A stretch of 64,000 nt of DNA from Tamlana flava (GCF_041287255.1 NZ_JBGGTX010000001.1:868001-932000); one strand, 5' to 3'. Shown: positions 26,539 to 36,070, counted from the stretch's first letter. The notes: generated by a model not told the origin, from the sequence alone. A program made the numbers and translations.

Positions 26539-28032
26539 TTATCGGTTCCGCCAAAAGAAAGGCGTTAACAGAATAAGCACTGTAAAGAGTTCCAAACGCC
26601 CAATAAGCATTAAAAAAGAGGCCCACCATTGCGCCAAATCTGGTAACTCAGAGTAGTTATTTACAGGTCCGAAATCGCCCAAAGCTGGACCAACATTACC
26701 CAAGGTTGAAGCGGACAAACCAATTGCCGAAGTAAAGTCCATACCAAACATAGAAAACCCTAGTCCACCAATAATAAAAGAGAGCAAATAGAGCATGAAA
26801 AAGCCCAATATGTTGAATACGATATTACCTGAAATAGCTCTTTTATTATAACGCACAGGCAAAATGGCACTGGGATGAAGCGTACGCTTAAATTCTAAGA
26901 ATCCATTTTTTATCAATATTAAATGACGAACTACTTTAACGCCACCAGAGGTACTACCAGCAGAACCACCCAGAAACATGAGTCCGAAGAAAAACACCAC
27001 CAAAAAAGGTGTCCACATGGTATAGTCTGCCGAAATAAAACCTGTTGTAGTAATAACCGTAAGAACTTGAAACAATCCATGCCTAAAGGCACTTTCTGCT
27101 TTTCCCCAAACCATAGGGTGATCGATGGATGATGTAGATACATCTGCCCTAAAATAAATAATGAGTGCCGCTATAATGGTAAATACGGCCACAAACTTGA
27201 AATATAGTTTAAATTCTTCGTCCTTAATTACCTTTTGAATCTTCCCTTTGAAAGCAAAATAACTCAACACAAAATTGGTACCCGCCAAAAACATAAAGAA
27301 AATAATGATGTATTGAATTATGGGCTGGCCATTCCAATAGGCAACACTGGCATTTTTGGTTGAAAACCCACCTGTTGAAAGTGTACACAATGCATGGTTT
27401 ATGGCATCAAAAAAGGACATGCCTGCCACTTTTAAAAGCAAAGTTTCGGCAGCTGTATAGCCAAAATAAATGAGCCACAAACGTTTTGCGGTATCGGTAA
27501 TTCTTGGGTGCAATTTATCGGCACTGGGCCCAGGTGCTTCGGCCGCAAAAAGTTGCATACCACCAATGCCCAACAAAGGCAAAATAGCAATGGCCAACAC
27601 GATAATTCCCATACCGCCAATCCAATGTGTTAAGCTTCGCCAAAATAGAACACCCTTCGGAACGGCTTCAATATCATTTAAAATTGAAGCACCCGTTGTG
27701 GTGAAACCTGACATGGTCTCGAAAAATGCATTTGTAAAACTTGGAATGCTGTCTGTGAGTATATAGGGAATGGTTCCAGAAAGGGACATGATTATCCAAC
27801 CAAAAGTAACAACAATATAACCTTCGCGCTTGTTTATTTCCTTGCGGTGGGTTCTTGTTAAAACCATAGATGCGGCACCAACAACTGAAGTTATAATTCC
27901 TGACAAAAAGAGCTGCATGGTTACACCATCTTGATATGCCAAACTCATGAGCGCAGACAATAGCATAAAGCCACCATTGAAAACCAGCATTAGGCCAAGG
28001 AAGTGAAAAATGATTTTAAAATTAAGCTTCAT
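26539..28032 (-). CDS. trkH: Trk/Ktr potassium uptake protein, TrkH family
   Basis: A 497-aa membrane protein with the fourfold pore-loop design of SKT potassium transporters. The first selectivity loop is Ser-Gly-Phe-Thr-Thr-Thr-Gly-Ala around 108-115, and later loops are Thr-Gly-Gly-Phe-Ser, Thr-Thr-Thr-Gly-Phe and Leu-Gly-Asn-Val-Gly. It moves K+ inwards, gated by the nucleotide-binding TrkA ring. It follows trkA by two bases in one transcript. Confidence 0.95.
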   Translation of the reverse strand: MKLNFKIIFHFLGLMLVFNGGFMLLSALMSLAYQDGVTMQLFLSGIITSVVGAASMVLTRTHRKEINKREGYIVVTFGWIIMSLSGTIPYILTDSIPSFTNAFFETMSGFTTTGASILNDIEAVPKGVLFWRSLTHWIGGMGIIVLAIAILPLLGIGGMQLFAAEAPGPSADKLHPRITDTAKRLWLIYFGYTAAETLLLKVAGMSFFDAINHALCTLSTGGFSTKNASVAYWNGQPIIQYIIIFFMFLAGTNFVLSYFAFKGKIQKVIKDEEFKLYFKFVAVFTIIAALIIYFRADVSTSSIDHPMVWGKAESAFRHGLFQVLTVITTTGFISADYTMWTPFLVVFFFGLMFLGGSAGSTSGGVKVVRHLILIKNGFLEFKRTLHPSAILPVRYNKRAISGNIVFNILGFFMLYLLSFIIGGLGFSMFGMDFTSAIGLSASTLGNVGPALGDFGPVNNYSELPDLAQWWASFLMLIGRLELFTVLILLTPFFWRNR

Positions 28033-28034
28033 TT

Positions 28035-29384
28035 TTACCTGAATAATTTTTCAACACCTTTAATGGACTGTAATAAGCTACATACAACAACGCGGTCACC
28101 TTCCCGAATTTTAAAATCGCCCAAAGCTATAATACCTTCACCGTTTCTTACTACACCGCCGATAATTGCCGATCTCGGGAAATCAATATTTTTAATAAGT
28201 TTATTGCAAACAATAGAACTTGACCGAACTTCAAATTCTAACAACTCCGCATTCATATTGCTTAATTTGGTCATGGCCACTACTTCACCTTTTCTGATGT
28301 ATCTAAAAATATTATTTGCCGCCAGAAGTTTTTTATTGATGAGTGTTTCTATACCAACAGAATGTGACAATTCGAAATAATCCATGTTTTCAACCAAGGC
28401 CACTGTTTTTTTAACGCCCTTTGATTTTGCCACCAAGCAGGACATGATATTGGTTTCAGAATTCTCACCAACGGCTATAAAGGCATCCATTTCGCTAATG
28501 TTTTCTTCATCCAAAACATCAACATTTCGTCCATCACTTTGAATCACCAAAACATTTGGTAAATCATCAGCTATATCAAAAGCACGCTCTTTGTTGGCCT
28601 CAAAAAGTTTTATATTGAACCCTTTATCGCTCAAATCGCGGGCAGATTTGTATCCAATTTTACTTCCACCCAAAATCATAACATGCTTTATCTCCCTATT
28701 GGATTTTCCCGTGAGTTTACATAACTCTTCGGCTCCACCTTCAGAAGTTATAAAAACAACATTATCACCACGTTTAAATTGGGTATCTCCCCTTGGGATT
28801 ATGGTATATTGCGTACCAAAGCGCTGAATAGCAATGGGCACAAAATGGATTTCTGGAAAAATTTTAGCGGCTTCCTTAACTGTTTTACCAACAAAGGATG
28901 CCGATCTGGAAAGTGTTAAACCTACCATGGTCAACGCCCCGCCTTCAAACTCATAAGTATCATTAAAGGACGATTGTTTTAAAGACAATTCAATCTCTGA
29001 TGCGGCCAAAGATTCCGGAGAAATAAGCTCGTCAATACCAAATTCGGTAAAGCCAACCTCATCTTTATACTTTATAAATTCTGTATTGGAAATTCTGGCA
29101 ATTGTTTTCTTTGAGCCCAATTGTTTGCCCAAAACACATGCGGTAATATTTGTAGTTTCACTGGCGGTAACGGCTATAAACAAATCTGATGACTCAACTC
29201 GGGCATCCTTCAAGATAGCAATTGACGTGGCATCACCCCTAATCACTTTTATATCTAAATGTGTATCGGCGTAAACTAAACTTTCTTTGTCCGTATCTAT
29301 TAGGGTAATTTCCTGAGATTCGTAAGACAATAATTTTGCTAAATGAAACCCAACTTCACCAGCTCCGGCAATAATAATTTTCAT
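28035..29384 (-). CDS. trkA: Trk potassium transport regulatory subunit TrkA
   Basis: A 449-aa cytoplasmic protein with two tandem RCK units. Each has a Rossmann NAD-binding half (Gly7-Ala-Gly-Glu-Val-Gly12 at the N-terminus, and Leu-Gly-Gly-Ser-Lys-Ile-Gly at about 235-241) followed by an RCK-C (TrkA_C) domain at about 140-220 and 365-449. It binds NAD(H)/ATP and controls TrkH, encoded directly downstream. A TAnnTTTG box lies 25 bases upstream of the start. Confidence 0.96.
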   Translation of the reverse strand: MKIIIAGAGEVGFHLAKLLSYESQEITLIDTDKESLVYADTHLDIKVIRGDATSIAILKDARVESSDLFIAVTASETTNITACVLGKQLGSKKTIARISNTEFIKYKDEVGFTEFGIDELISPESLAASEIELSLKQSSFNDTYEFEGGALTMVGLTLSRSASFVGKTVKEAAKIFPEIHFVPIAIQRFGTQYTIIPRGDTQFKRGDNVVFITSEGGAEELCKLTGKSNREIKHVMILGGSKIGYKSARDLSDKGFNIKLFEANKERAFDIADDLPNVLVIQSDGRNVDVLDEENISEMDAFIAVGENSETNIMSCLVAKSKGVKKTVALVENMDYFELSHSVGIETLINKKLLAANNIFRYIRKGEVVAMTKLSNMNAELLEFEVRSSSIVCNKLIKNIDFPRSAIIGGVVRNGEGIIALGDFKIREGDRVVVCSLLQSIKGVEKLFR

Positions 29385-29409
29385 TATTTGTATATCATAA
29401 AAAGTATGG

Positions 29410-29417
29410 CAAATATA
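29410..29417 (-). promoter_or_regulatory. Candidate -7 box of trkA-trkH
   Basis: Minus strand TATATTTG, ending 25 bases before the trkA ATG. Confidence 0.45.
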
Positions 29418-29587
29418 CTATAAAATAGACATTGATGTAAATTTTGATTCTTTATAATACTCTAGCTTTAATTATTTTATGCTGTTGTAAACTGCCTCGC
29501 GGCAATCCATGAAGGTACTAGGGCAACAAAAGTTTAATTTCAACGGAAGCTTCCTGGTTTTTAAATCTCGATTACCGAGTAAAAGTT

Positions 29588-29595
29588 TATATTTG
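29588..29595 (+). promoter_or_regulatory. Candidate -7 box of ubiE/menG
   Basis: TATATTTG, 17 bases before the TTG start codon; this implies a leader of only about ten bases and supports the TTG as the real start. Confidence 0.45.
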
Positions 29596-29612
29596 TCCAA
29601 AAATTTACAGAT

Positions 29613-30338
29613 TTGTCAAAAGTAAAGCCCTATAAAAACAGTGATTTAGGCAAAAAGGAACAAGTCACCAAAATGTTTGACACCATTTCTGGCGACTATG
29701 ATGGCTTAAACCGTGTAATTTCTTTTGGAATAGATATAAAATGGCGAAAAAAAGTGGTGAACATTATTGCAGAAAGCAATCCGCAAACGATTCTTGATAT
29801 AGCCACAGGCACCGGAGATTTGGCCATTAATTTGGCAGAAACCAATGCCAATAAAATTGTTGGATTAGACATTAGCAGCGGCATGCTGGCTATTGGCAAA
29901 CAAAAAGTGCAAAAGAAGGGATTGGAATCTAAAATTGAAATGGTTTTAGGCGATAGCGAAAAGATGCCTTTTGAAGATAATACTTTTGATGCCATAACCG
30001 TTGCTTTTGGCGTTCGGAATTTTGAAAACTTGGAAAATGGGCTCAAAGAAATTTATCGTGTGCTGAAACCAAACGGCACTTTTGTAATTTTAGAAACTTC
30101 AGTTCCTACTAAAACTCCTTATAAGCAAGGCTACAAATTCTACACAAAAAACGTTCTGCCATTAATAGGAAAAGTTTTTTCAAAAGACAGAAGCGCCTAC
30201 AAATATTTAAGTGAATCGGCATCGGTTTTTCCCTATGGAGAAGCACTAAACAATATTTTACGCAAAATTGGGTTTATTAGTGTTGAAGATTTTCCACAAA
30301 CTTTTGGTGTGGCAACAATTTATAAATCATCTAAGTAG
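29613..30338 (+). CDS. ubiE: Demethylmenaquinone methyltransferase (MenG/UbiE)
   Basis: A 241-aa SAM-dependent methyltransferase for the last step of menaquinone synthesis. SAM motif Asp62-Ile-Ala-Thr-Gly-Thr-Gly-Asp-Leu70; family signatures Tyr-Asp-Gly-Leu-Asn-Arg-Val-Ile-Ser-Phe-Gly at 29-39 and Val-Ala-Phe-Gly-Val-Arg-Asn-Phe near 129-136. The start codon is TTG: the next ATG would remove the conserved N-terminal Lys-Lys-Glu-Gln-Val region, while the TTG gives the normal length. Upstream of porT on the same strand, an order I recall as common in flavobacteria. Confidence 0.95.
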   Translation: MSKVKPYKNSDLGKKEQVTKMFDTISGDYDGLNRVISFGIDIKWRKKVVNIIAESNPQTILDIATGTGDLAINLAETNANKIVGLDISSGMLAIGKQKVQKKGLESKIEMVLGDSEKMPFEDNTFDAITVAFGVRNFENLENGLKEIYRVLKPNGTFVILETSVPTKTPYKQGYKFYTKNVLPLIGKVFSKDRSAYKYLSESASVFPYGEALNNILRKIGFISVEDFPQTFGVATIYKSSK

Positions 30339-30440
30339 TAATATAATTATATGAAATGAGCCATAACAATTTGATCATACACATCGAAAAGTTTAACGGC
30401 GAATTGCATCTGACCCATAAAAAACAATAAAAGCAACCAG

Positions 30441-31172
30441 ATGAAATACTTTTTTGCATTAGTCTCATTTTTATTCATCATTGAAACCTCAAGTGCACAG
30501 CTTTTTAAAAGAGAAAAAGTGACCTATGATGCCAATCAAGGGCGAGGATCAACAGACAATAATTTACTGCGTTGGGGTTACTTTTTGGGAATAAGCAATT
30601 ACGATTTCAATTTTGATTACAATGAAGATTTACGCGATATTTATATAAAACGAAGCCCTGGTTTTAATGTTGGCCTCATCGGAAATCTACGTGTAAACAA
30701 CTTTATTGATTTGCGCTTAGAACCTGGATTGTTAATCACTACCCGTGAACTTTATTATAGTCAAGAATATTTTAATGGCGTGCCCGATGTAAAAACTTCC
30801 GATTTGTACCGAGAGGTAAAATCCACTTATATACACATTCCACTATTGGTAAAGGTTTCTACCAAACGCATCAATAATTTTAAACCGTTTATTGTTGGTG
30901 GTTTTTCAACGGCTTTGAACCTTTCGAGCAACGAAAAGAACCCTGAAGACAACAGTGCTGGGCAATTTAGGATGACCAAAAATTCTATTTTTTACGAACT
31001 TGGTTTTGGCATTGATTTTTACTTGTATAACTTCAAATTTACGCCATCAGTACGAGGTCTCTTTGGAATTAATGACGAACTGGTTAGGGACGAAGACCCC
31101 AATAGCCCATGGACTAGCAATATCACAAGCATGAAAACACGAGGAGTGTTTCTAAACTTTACGTTTCAATAA
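30441..31172 (+). CDS. porT: PorT family outer membrane barrel (type IX secretion/gliding)
   Basis: A 243-aa protein with a signal peptide (about 1-19, Ser-Ser-Ala-Gln). The remainder is amphipathic beta strands ending in an aromatic residue pattern (final Phe-Thr-Phe-Gln), typical of an eight-strand barrel. Characteristic Gly-Tyr-Phe-Leu-Gly near 47-51, Ser-Pro-Gly-Phe-Asn-Val-Gly near 71-77 and Tyr-Ile-His-Ile-Pro-Leu-Leu-Val-Lys match PorT. PorT is required for type IX secretion in Porphyromonas gingivalis. The neighbourhood with ubiE and a SpoU methyltransferase gene supports the call; other PorT-like barrels without secretion function exist. Confidence 0.78.
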   Translation: MKYFFALVSFLFIIETSSAQLFKREKVTYDANQGRGSTDNNLLRWGYFLGISNYDFNFDYNEDLRDIYIKRSPGFNVGLIGNLRVNNFIDLRLEPGLLITTRELYYSQEYFNGVPDVKTSDLYREVKSTYIHIPLLVKVSTKRINNFKPFIVGGFSTALNLSSNEKNPEDNSAGQFRMTKNSIFYELGFGIDFYLYNFKFTPSVRGLFGINDELVRDEDPNSPWTSNITSMKTRGVFLNFTFQ

Positions 31173-31229
31173 ATTGTTTGGTGTTGAGTTGGACCGTTTA
31201 AACATTTAAACAACAAACATCTTAACAAC

Positions 31230-31949
31230 TCAACCCCTTCTAAATTCACTCAACAAAATTGCAGTTGCCATGGCAACGTTTAAGCTTTCGGTTTCTTGCA
31301 AATTACCAAACTGAGGAATAGATATTTTTTCGGTTATAATTTCTTCTATCTCTTTTGAAATGCCATTGGCCTCATTTCCCATAACCAAAACAGCGTTTTG
31401 GGGCAATTGTTTTGGGTAAACATTTTCGCCTTCCATAAAGGCCCCAAAAACAGTTGATTTACTGGTCTTTAAAAATGGTTTTAAATCTACATAACTTATA
31501 TTCACTCGTGTTATGGAACCCATTGTAGCTTGGATCACTTTTGGGTTATAGCAATCTACTGTTTCGCTACTGCAAACCAAATCCTTTACCCCAAACCAAT
31601 CGCACAGCCGAATAATTGTACCCAGATTCCCAGGATCTCTAACCGCATCCAAAACAACAACAAGTCCATTATCATCAACGGGTTTAGGAACCGGTATTTT
31701 AAAAATGGCCAACGCCTTATTTGGTGTTTTCAAAAAACTAATCCGTTTTAAATCCATTTCAGAAATAAGAACTTCATCTTTGGCATCAATATTGAAAGCT
31801 TTTGTCGTATATAAAGCGTGTAGTTCGAGGTTCGATTGTAAAAGTTCTTTTATGGTTTTTACACCCTCGGCCACAAAAAGACCGTGTTGTTGCCTATATT
31901 TTTTTTGGTTTAAACTAGTTATTAATTTTATTTGGTTTTTTGAAAGCAT
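31230..31949 (-). CDS. TrmH/SpoU-family RNA 2'-O-methyltransferase
   Basis: A 239-aa SPOUT enzyme. N-terminal substrate-binding region (about 1-75) with the Gln-Lys-Tyr-Arg-Gln-Gln-His-Gly-Leu-Phe-Val-Ala-Glu-Gly motif, then the knotted SAM domain: Asp-Pro-Gly-Asn-Leu-Gly-Thr-Ile-Ile-Arg near 107-116, Gly191-Asn-Glu-Ala-Asn-Gly196, and Ser222-Leu-Asn-Val-Ala226. It methylates a ribose in rRNA or tRNA; the site (RlmB-like or other) cannot be told. It faces porT and is divergent from tamL. Confidence 0.92.
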   Translation of the reverse strand: MLSKNQIKLITSLNQKKYRQQHGLFVAEGVKTIKELLQSNLELHALYTTKAFNIDAKDEVLISEMDLKRISFLKTPNKALAIFKIPVPKPVDDNGLVVVLDAVRDPGNLGTIIRLCDWFGVKDLVCSSETVDCYNPKVIQATMGSITRVNISYVDLKPFLKTSKSTVFGAFMEGENVYPKQLPQNAVLVMGNEANGISKEIEEIITEKISIPQFGNLQETESLNVAMATAILLSEFRRG

Positions 31950-32035
31950 GCTTCAATGATAATTTTTTATAAAGAAAAGAAAATATTGCCAACATAATGA
32001 ACTCATTTAAACTATTTATTTCAGCTTAAATAATG

Positions 32036-32043
32036 TATTTTTG
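32036..32043 (+). promoter_or_regulatory. Candidate -7 box of tamL
   Basis: TATTTTTG, 46 bases before the TTG start. An eight-codon ORF (ATG at 32052, stop TAG at 32076-32078) lies in the leader. Confidence 0.4.
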
Positions 32044-32089
32044 AGCCTTATATGAACATAAAACTACTTCAATTATAGCATCATCCCAT

Positions 32090-34636
32090 TTGAAACCTCA
32101 ACTCTTAAAAATATTAGTTTTAATCATTGTTTCAAGAAGTCTTTTTTCTTGTGATGCCACAAAAAGAATTGCGGAAGATGAATACCTCCTCACAAAAAAT
32201 TCCGTCATTATTAATGACAAAAAAGACAATAGCGTTGCCATTAATAGCTTGTTGCACCAAAAGCCCAACCGAAAAATAACTGGCATTCCATTACGGTTAC
32301 ACATATATAATCTGGCTCGCCCCAATATTGACTCCATTTTAGAAGAAAAAATATATAATAACCCAAAAAAGCTTGCCCGAAAAACTAAAAAGCTTTCCAA
32401 AAAACAGGTTGACAGAGAGGTTGAAGCGCGAATAAATTTTAACAAATGGTTAAAAAGAACTGGTGAGCCACCTACAATTGTTGATGAAAGCATAACAAAG
32501 AAATCAGCAAAACGGCTTCAAGATTATTATATAAACAATGGCTGGTTTAATGTTGAAACCACTTATGATATTGACAAAAACGAAAACCAGCGTGCCGAAA
32601 TTGAATATAATTTGGAAACGGGGCGTCCATTTATGTTGGATTCCATAAGTGCCACAATAAAATCACCCGTGGTTGAATCGTTGTACAAAAAAATTAAAAA
32701 TGATGCCGTAATAAAAAAAGGGGAACAATACAGAACATCAAATTTTGACCAGGAACGCGAGCGCATTTCAAGTGAATTGCGTAATGCTGGTGTATATCAT
32801 TTTAACCAGGATTATGTGGGTTTTGAAATCGACACCATTGGCACCAACGGAAATGTAAACGTTGATGTGAAAATCCAAAACAGGGCGATTAGGACTCCCG
32901 ATTCAGTGCGGCGGGTGCCCTTTCAGATTTATAAAATTAGGGATGTAAATATCATTACAGATTACACCTTTGAAAACCGTGGCAAACCTTTTCAAGATTC
33001 CATTCGCTATAACAGTTACAAACTTTACAGTTATAACAAAATGCGGTACCAGCCTAAAGCGCTAACAGATGCTGTATTCATAACGCCTGGTGAAGTTTTT
33101 AAGGATATTGACAGAACACGTACCTACAGGCATTTAAACGAATTGCGCACTTTTAAATATCCGAACATAGAGCAAATTGAGAATAACGACTATACGCTAA
33201 CGGATACGATAAGGCTAACACCGTTAAAAAAATTCAGCTTAGGTTTTAGCACAGATGTTTCTACAAGCAACATTCAAACAGTTGGTTTATCGTTGAACCC
33301 CAGCTTACTCATTAGAAATATTTTTAGGGGTGCTGAAACCCTTCAGATATCGGCTGTAGGGTCCATTGGTTCATCAAAAGAAGCCAAGGAAGGTGAACCT
33401 TTCTTCGACATTAATGAGTATGGCTTGGATGTTAAATTGACCATACCAAGATTGTTTTCACCTTTTTATACCGAAAATATTATTCCAAAATACATGTTGC
33501 CTAGTACAAGAATCAGCCTGGCAGCTACAAGCCAAACCAATATTGGACTGGACAAACAAACCTTTAGTGGCGCTTTTAATTATAATTGGTTTCCCAATGA
33601 AAAAGTGACCAATAAACTGGATGTATTTAATGTGCAATATGTAAAAAATCTTAACATTGATAATTATTTCAATGTGTACAGCACTTCATTTGGCAACTTA
33701 CAGGATATTGCGCTAAATAGCTATAATACACCATCTGAATTTATTTTAGCAGACGCCAACGGAAATTCTATTTTGGATAAATCAAGATCTGATGAATTTA
33801 TAAATTTAGTCTTAGATGACAGTAACTACGCAAGTAGCAACCCAAATGAATATAAAGATGTTAACGGCATAAAAGAACGAAAAGACAGATTGACGGAGAA
33901 CAACTTAATCATTTCTTCCAGTTTTAGTCTGATTTATGATGAACGTACCAATTTATTTGATGAAGATTTTTCCATATTCCGTTCTAAATTGGAGTTAGCG
34001 GGGAATTTATTCGCTACGGCATCAAGCTTGTTGGGTTTTCAAAAAAATAGTAATGACCGTTTTGAGCTATTTGATGTTGCCTATTCCCAATATGTAAAAA
34101 CCGAATTTGAGTACACAAAACATTGGGATTTGGGTAAGAAAAACGTGCTCGCCATGAGAAGTTTTTTTGGTATTGCCATCCCTTATGGAAACTCTAACAG
34201 TATTCCCTTTGCAAAGAGTTTCTTTGCAGGTGGACCAAACGACAACCGTGCATGGACAGCCTATAGTTTGGGGCCTGGAAGTTCTGATACAACTAACGAG
34301 TTTAATGAGGCCAACCTAAAACTTACCTTAAGCGCAGAGCAACGTTTCAATATATTTGAGGACTTAAATGGCGCCATTTTTGTTGACGCAGGAAACATTT
34401 GGAATGTGCTGGATAACACAAATACTGAAGGTGCTGTTTTTAATAGCTTCAATTCACTGAAAGATATTGCCATTGGTTCTGGGTTTGGGTTACGATACGA
34501 CTTCAGTTTCTTCGTTTTCAGATTTGATATTGGCTTTAAAACCTACGACCCGTTTTACGAAGCAAACAATAGATGGTTTAACGATTACAATTTTTCTAAT
34601 GCCGTTTATAACATTGGTATAAACTATCCTTTCTAA
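32090..34636 (+). CDS. tamL: TamL-type Omp85 (BamA/TamA-like) outer membrane lipoprotein
   Basis: An 848-aa protein. The first codon is TTG; no in-frame ATG exists near it and the N-terminus is a clean lipoprotein signal (Ser-Leu-Phe-Ser-Cys21). POTRA-like domains occupy about 100-350. The C-terminal half is a 16-strand Omp85 barrel, with the substrate-loop motif near Phe-Ala-Gly-Gly-Pro-Asn-Asp-Asn-Arg-Ala-Trp (about 712) and Gly-Ser-Gly-Phe-Gly-Leu-Arg-Tyr-Asp-Phe toward the end. Lipidated TamA relatives in Bacteroidota are called TamL and take part in outer membrane biogenesis. A tamB gene is not in the window. Confidence 0.82.
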   Translation: MKPQLLKILVLIIVSRSLFSCDATKRIAEDEYLLTKNSVIINDKKDNSVAINSLLHQKPNRKITGIPLRLHIYNLARPNIDSILEEKIYNNPKKLARKTKKLSKKQVDREVEARINFNKWLKRTGEPPTIVDESITKKSAKRLQDYYINNGWFNVETTYDIDKNENQRAEIEYNLETGRPFMLDSISATIKSPVVESLYKKIKNDAVIKKGEQYRTSNFDQERERISSELRNAGVYHFNQDYVGFEIDTIGTNGNVNVDVKIQNRAIRTPDSVRRVPFQIYKIRDVNIITDYTFENRGKPFQDSIRYNSYKLYSYNKMRYQPKALTDAVFITPGEVFKDIDRTRTYRHLNELRTFKYPNIEQIENNDYTLTDTIRLTPLKKFSLGFSTDVSTSNIQTVGLSLNPSLLIRNIFRGAETLQISAVGSIGSSKEAKEGEPFFDINEYGLDVKLTIPRLFSPFYTENIIPKYMLPSTRISLAATSQTNIGLDKQTFSGAFNYNWFPNEKVTNKLDVFNVQYVKNLNIDNYFNVYSTSFGNLQDIALNSYNTPSEFILADANGNSILDKSRSDEFINLVLDDSNYASSNPNEYKDVNGIKERKDRLTENNLIISSSFSLIYDERTNLFDEDFSIFRSKLELAGNLFATASSLLGFQKNSNDRFELFDVAYSQYVKTEFEYTKHWDLGKKNVLAMRSFFGIAIPYGNSNSIPFAKSFFAGGPNDNRAWTAYSLGPGSSDTTNEFNEANLKLTLSAEQRFNIFEDLNGAIFVDAGNIWNVLDNTNTEGAVFNSFNSLKDIAIGSGFGLRYDFSFFVFRFDIGFKTYDPFYEANNRWFNDYNFSNAVYNIGINYPF

Positions 34637-34739
34637 CCTAAACGTGTTTAAAGACATCATTCATTCAGCAACTATAACGTTTTAGGCTTTTTATTCAGTT
34701 TAAGCCACCAAAACAGCAATAACTTACACAAAAATTGAT

Positions 34740-34747
34740 TATTTTTG
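34740..34747 (+). promoter_or_regulatory. Candidate -7 box of fbaA
   Basis: TATTTTTG, 36 bases before the ATG. Confidence 0.45.
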
Positions 34748-34783
34748 CACCTCATTAATTACTAATCAATTAAATAAAAAAAT

Positions 34784-35851
34784 ATGGGACACAATATAAA
34801 ACCAGGTGTAGCTACTGGAGATGAAGTACAAGCGATTTTCAAGCACGCCAAAGCAAACAAATATGCATTACCAGCTGTTAACGTTATTGGTTCAGATACT
34901 ATTAACGGTGTATTGGAAACTGCAAGAGATTTAAATGCTCCTGTAATCATCCAATTTTCTAATGGTGGCGCTGCTTTTAATGCTGGAAAAGGATTAAGTA
35001 ATGAAGGACAAAAGGCTTCTATTGCTGGTGCTATTGCAGGTGCAAAACATGTACATACTTTAGCCGAGGCCTATGGTGTTCCAGTTATCTTACATACAGA
35101 CCACTGTGCAAAAAAATTATTGCCTTGGATTGACGGCATGTTGGACGCCAGTGAAAAACACTTTGCCGAAACTGGTAAATCTTTGTTTAGCTCCCACATG
35201 ATTGACCTTTCTGAAGAGCCAATTGAAGAGAACATTGAAATCTGCAAACAATATCTTGCACGAATGAGCAAAATGGGCATGACTTTAGAAATTGAACTTG
35301 GTATTACAGGTGGTGAAGAAGATGGTGTTGACAATACAGATGTTGATGATTCTAAATTATACACCCAACCAGAAGAGGTTGCCTATGCCTATGAGGAGTT
35401 GAGCAAGGTAAGTCCAAGATTTACAATTGCTGCTGCTTTCGGAAACGTGCATGGGGTTTACAAACCAGGTAACGTCAAATTAACTCCAAAGATTTTAAAG
35501 AATTCGCAAGAATATATTTCTGAAAAATATGGTGTGGAGCACAATCATATCGATTTTGTATTCCATGGTGGATCTGGTTCTTCAGTTGAAGAAATCCGTG
35601 AAGGAATTAGCTATGGTGTAATTAAGATGAATATCGATACCGATTTACAATATGCATTTATGAGCGGTATTAGAGATTATATGAATTCAAAATCTGATTA
35701 CCTTAAAGGTCAAATTGGAAATCCTGAAGGTGATGATTCTCCAAACAAGAAGTATTACGACCCACGTGTCTGGCTTCGTGAGGGTGAAAAAACCTTTGTA
35801 GCGCGTTTGAAAAAAGCGTTTGAAGATTTAAATAACGTAAACACCTTATAA
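34784..35851 (+). CDS. fbaA: Class II fructose-bisphosphate aldolase
   Basis: A 355-aa zinc aldolase of the E. coli FbaA type (class IIa). It cleaves fructose 1,6-bisphosphate to dihydroxyacetone phosphate and glyceraldehyde 3-phosphate in glycolysis. The catalytic Asp106 and zinc ligand His107 lie in Leu-His-Thr-Asp-His-Cys-Ala-Lys; the second signature Glu-Ile-Glu-Leu-Gly-Ile-Thr-Gly-Gly-Glu-Glu-Asp-Gly-Val and the zinc-site Ala-Phe-Gly-Asn-Val-His-Gly-Val-Tyr follow. Full length, single gene with its own promoter box and terminator. Confidence 0.97.
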   Translation: MGHNIKPGVATGDEVQAIFKHAKANKYALPAVNVIGSDTINGVLETARDLNAPVIIQFSNGGAAFNAGKGLSNEGQKASIAGAIAGAKHVHTLAEAYGVPVILHTDHCAKKLLPWIDGMLDASEKHFAETGKSLFSSHMIDLSEEPIEENIEICKQYLARMSKMGMTLEIELGITGGEEDGVDNTDVDDSKLYTQPEEVAYAYEELSKVSPRFTIAAAFGNVHGVYKPGNVKLTPKILKNSQEYISEKYGVEHNHIDFVFHGGSGSSVEEIREGISYGVIKMNIDTDLQYAFMSGIRDYMNSKSDYLKGQIGNPEGDDSPNKKYYDPRVWLREGEKTFVARLKKAFEDLNNVNTL

Positions 35852-35876
35852 TTAAGGTAACCGAATTATTACAATA

Positions 35877-35904
35877 GGCTTTACAAAGGTGTAAAGCCTT
35901 TTTT
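35877..35904 (+). terminator. fbaA terminator
   Basis: GGCTTTAC/GTAAAGCC stem with a six-base loop and a run of six T. Confidence 0.87.
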
Positions 35905-35964
35905 GTTATACAATTTAAAAACAGTATCTTAGGTGTTAGCCGACAATAATTAGCCAACAAAACT

Positions 35965-35985
35965 ATTTTGTGGTTACCACAAAAT
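35965..35985. promoter_or_regulatory. Perfect 21-nt palindrome upstream of accD (candidate operator)
   Basis: ATTTTGTGGT and ACCACAAAAT are perfect complements separated by one base. The element ends 12 bases before the accD -7 box, covering the -33 region, where a dimeric repressor would block transcription. It could alternatively form a hairpin in a read-through transcript, but no T run follows. Confidence 0.5.
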
Positions 35986-35997
35986 TAAAAAAAGGCT

Positions 35998-36005
35998 TAA
36001 TTTTG
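35998..36005 (+). promoter_or_regulatory. Candidate -7 box of accD
   Basis: TAATTTTG (TAnnTTTG), 65 bases before the accD ATG. Confidence 0.42.
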
Positions 36006-36070
36006 TAGTTGGCTTGTGAGGTCACGTACCTAAAAATTGGGGAAACTGAAAACTAAAATCGTAAATCATT

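Noticed and set aside
31184..31240. Inverted repeat between porT and the SpoU gene as a terminator
   Set aside because: GTTGAGTT/AACTCAAC is present, but the loop is long and there is no T run, so it was not listed.
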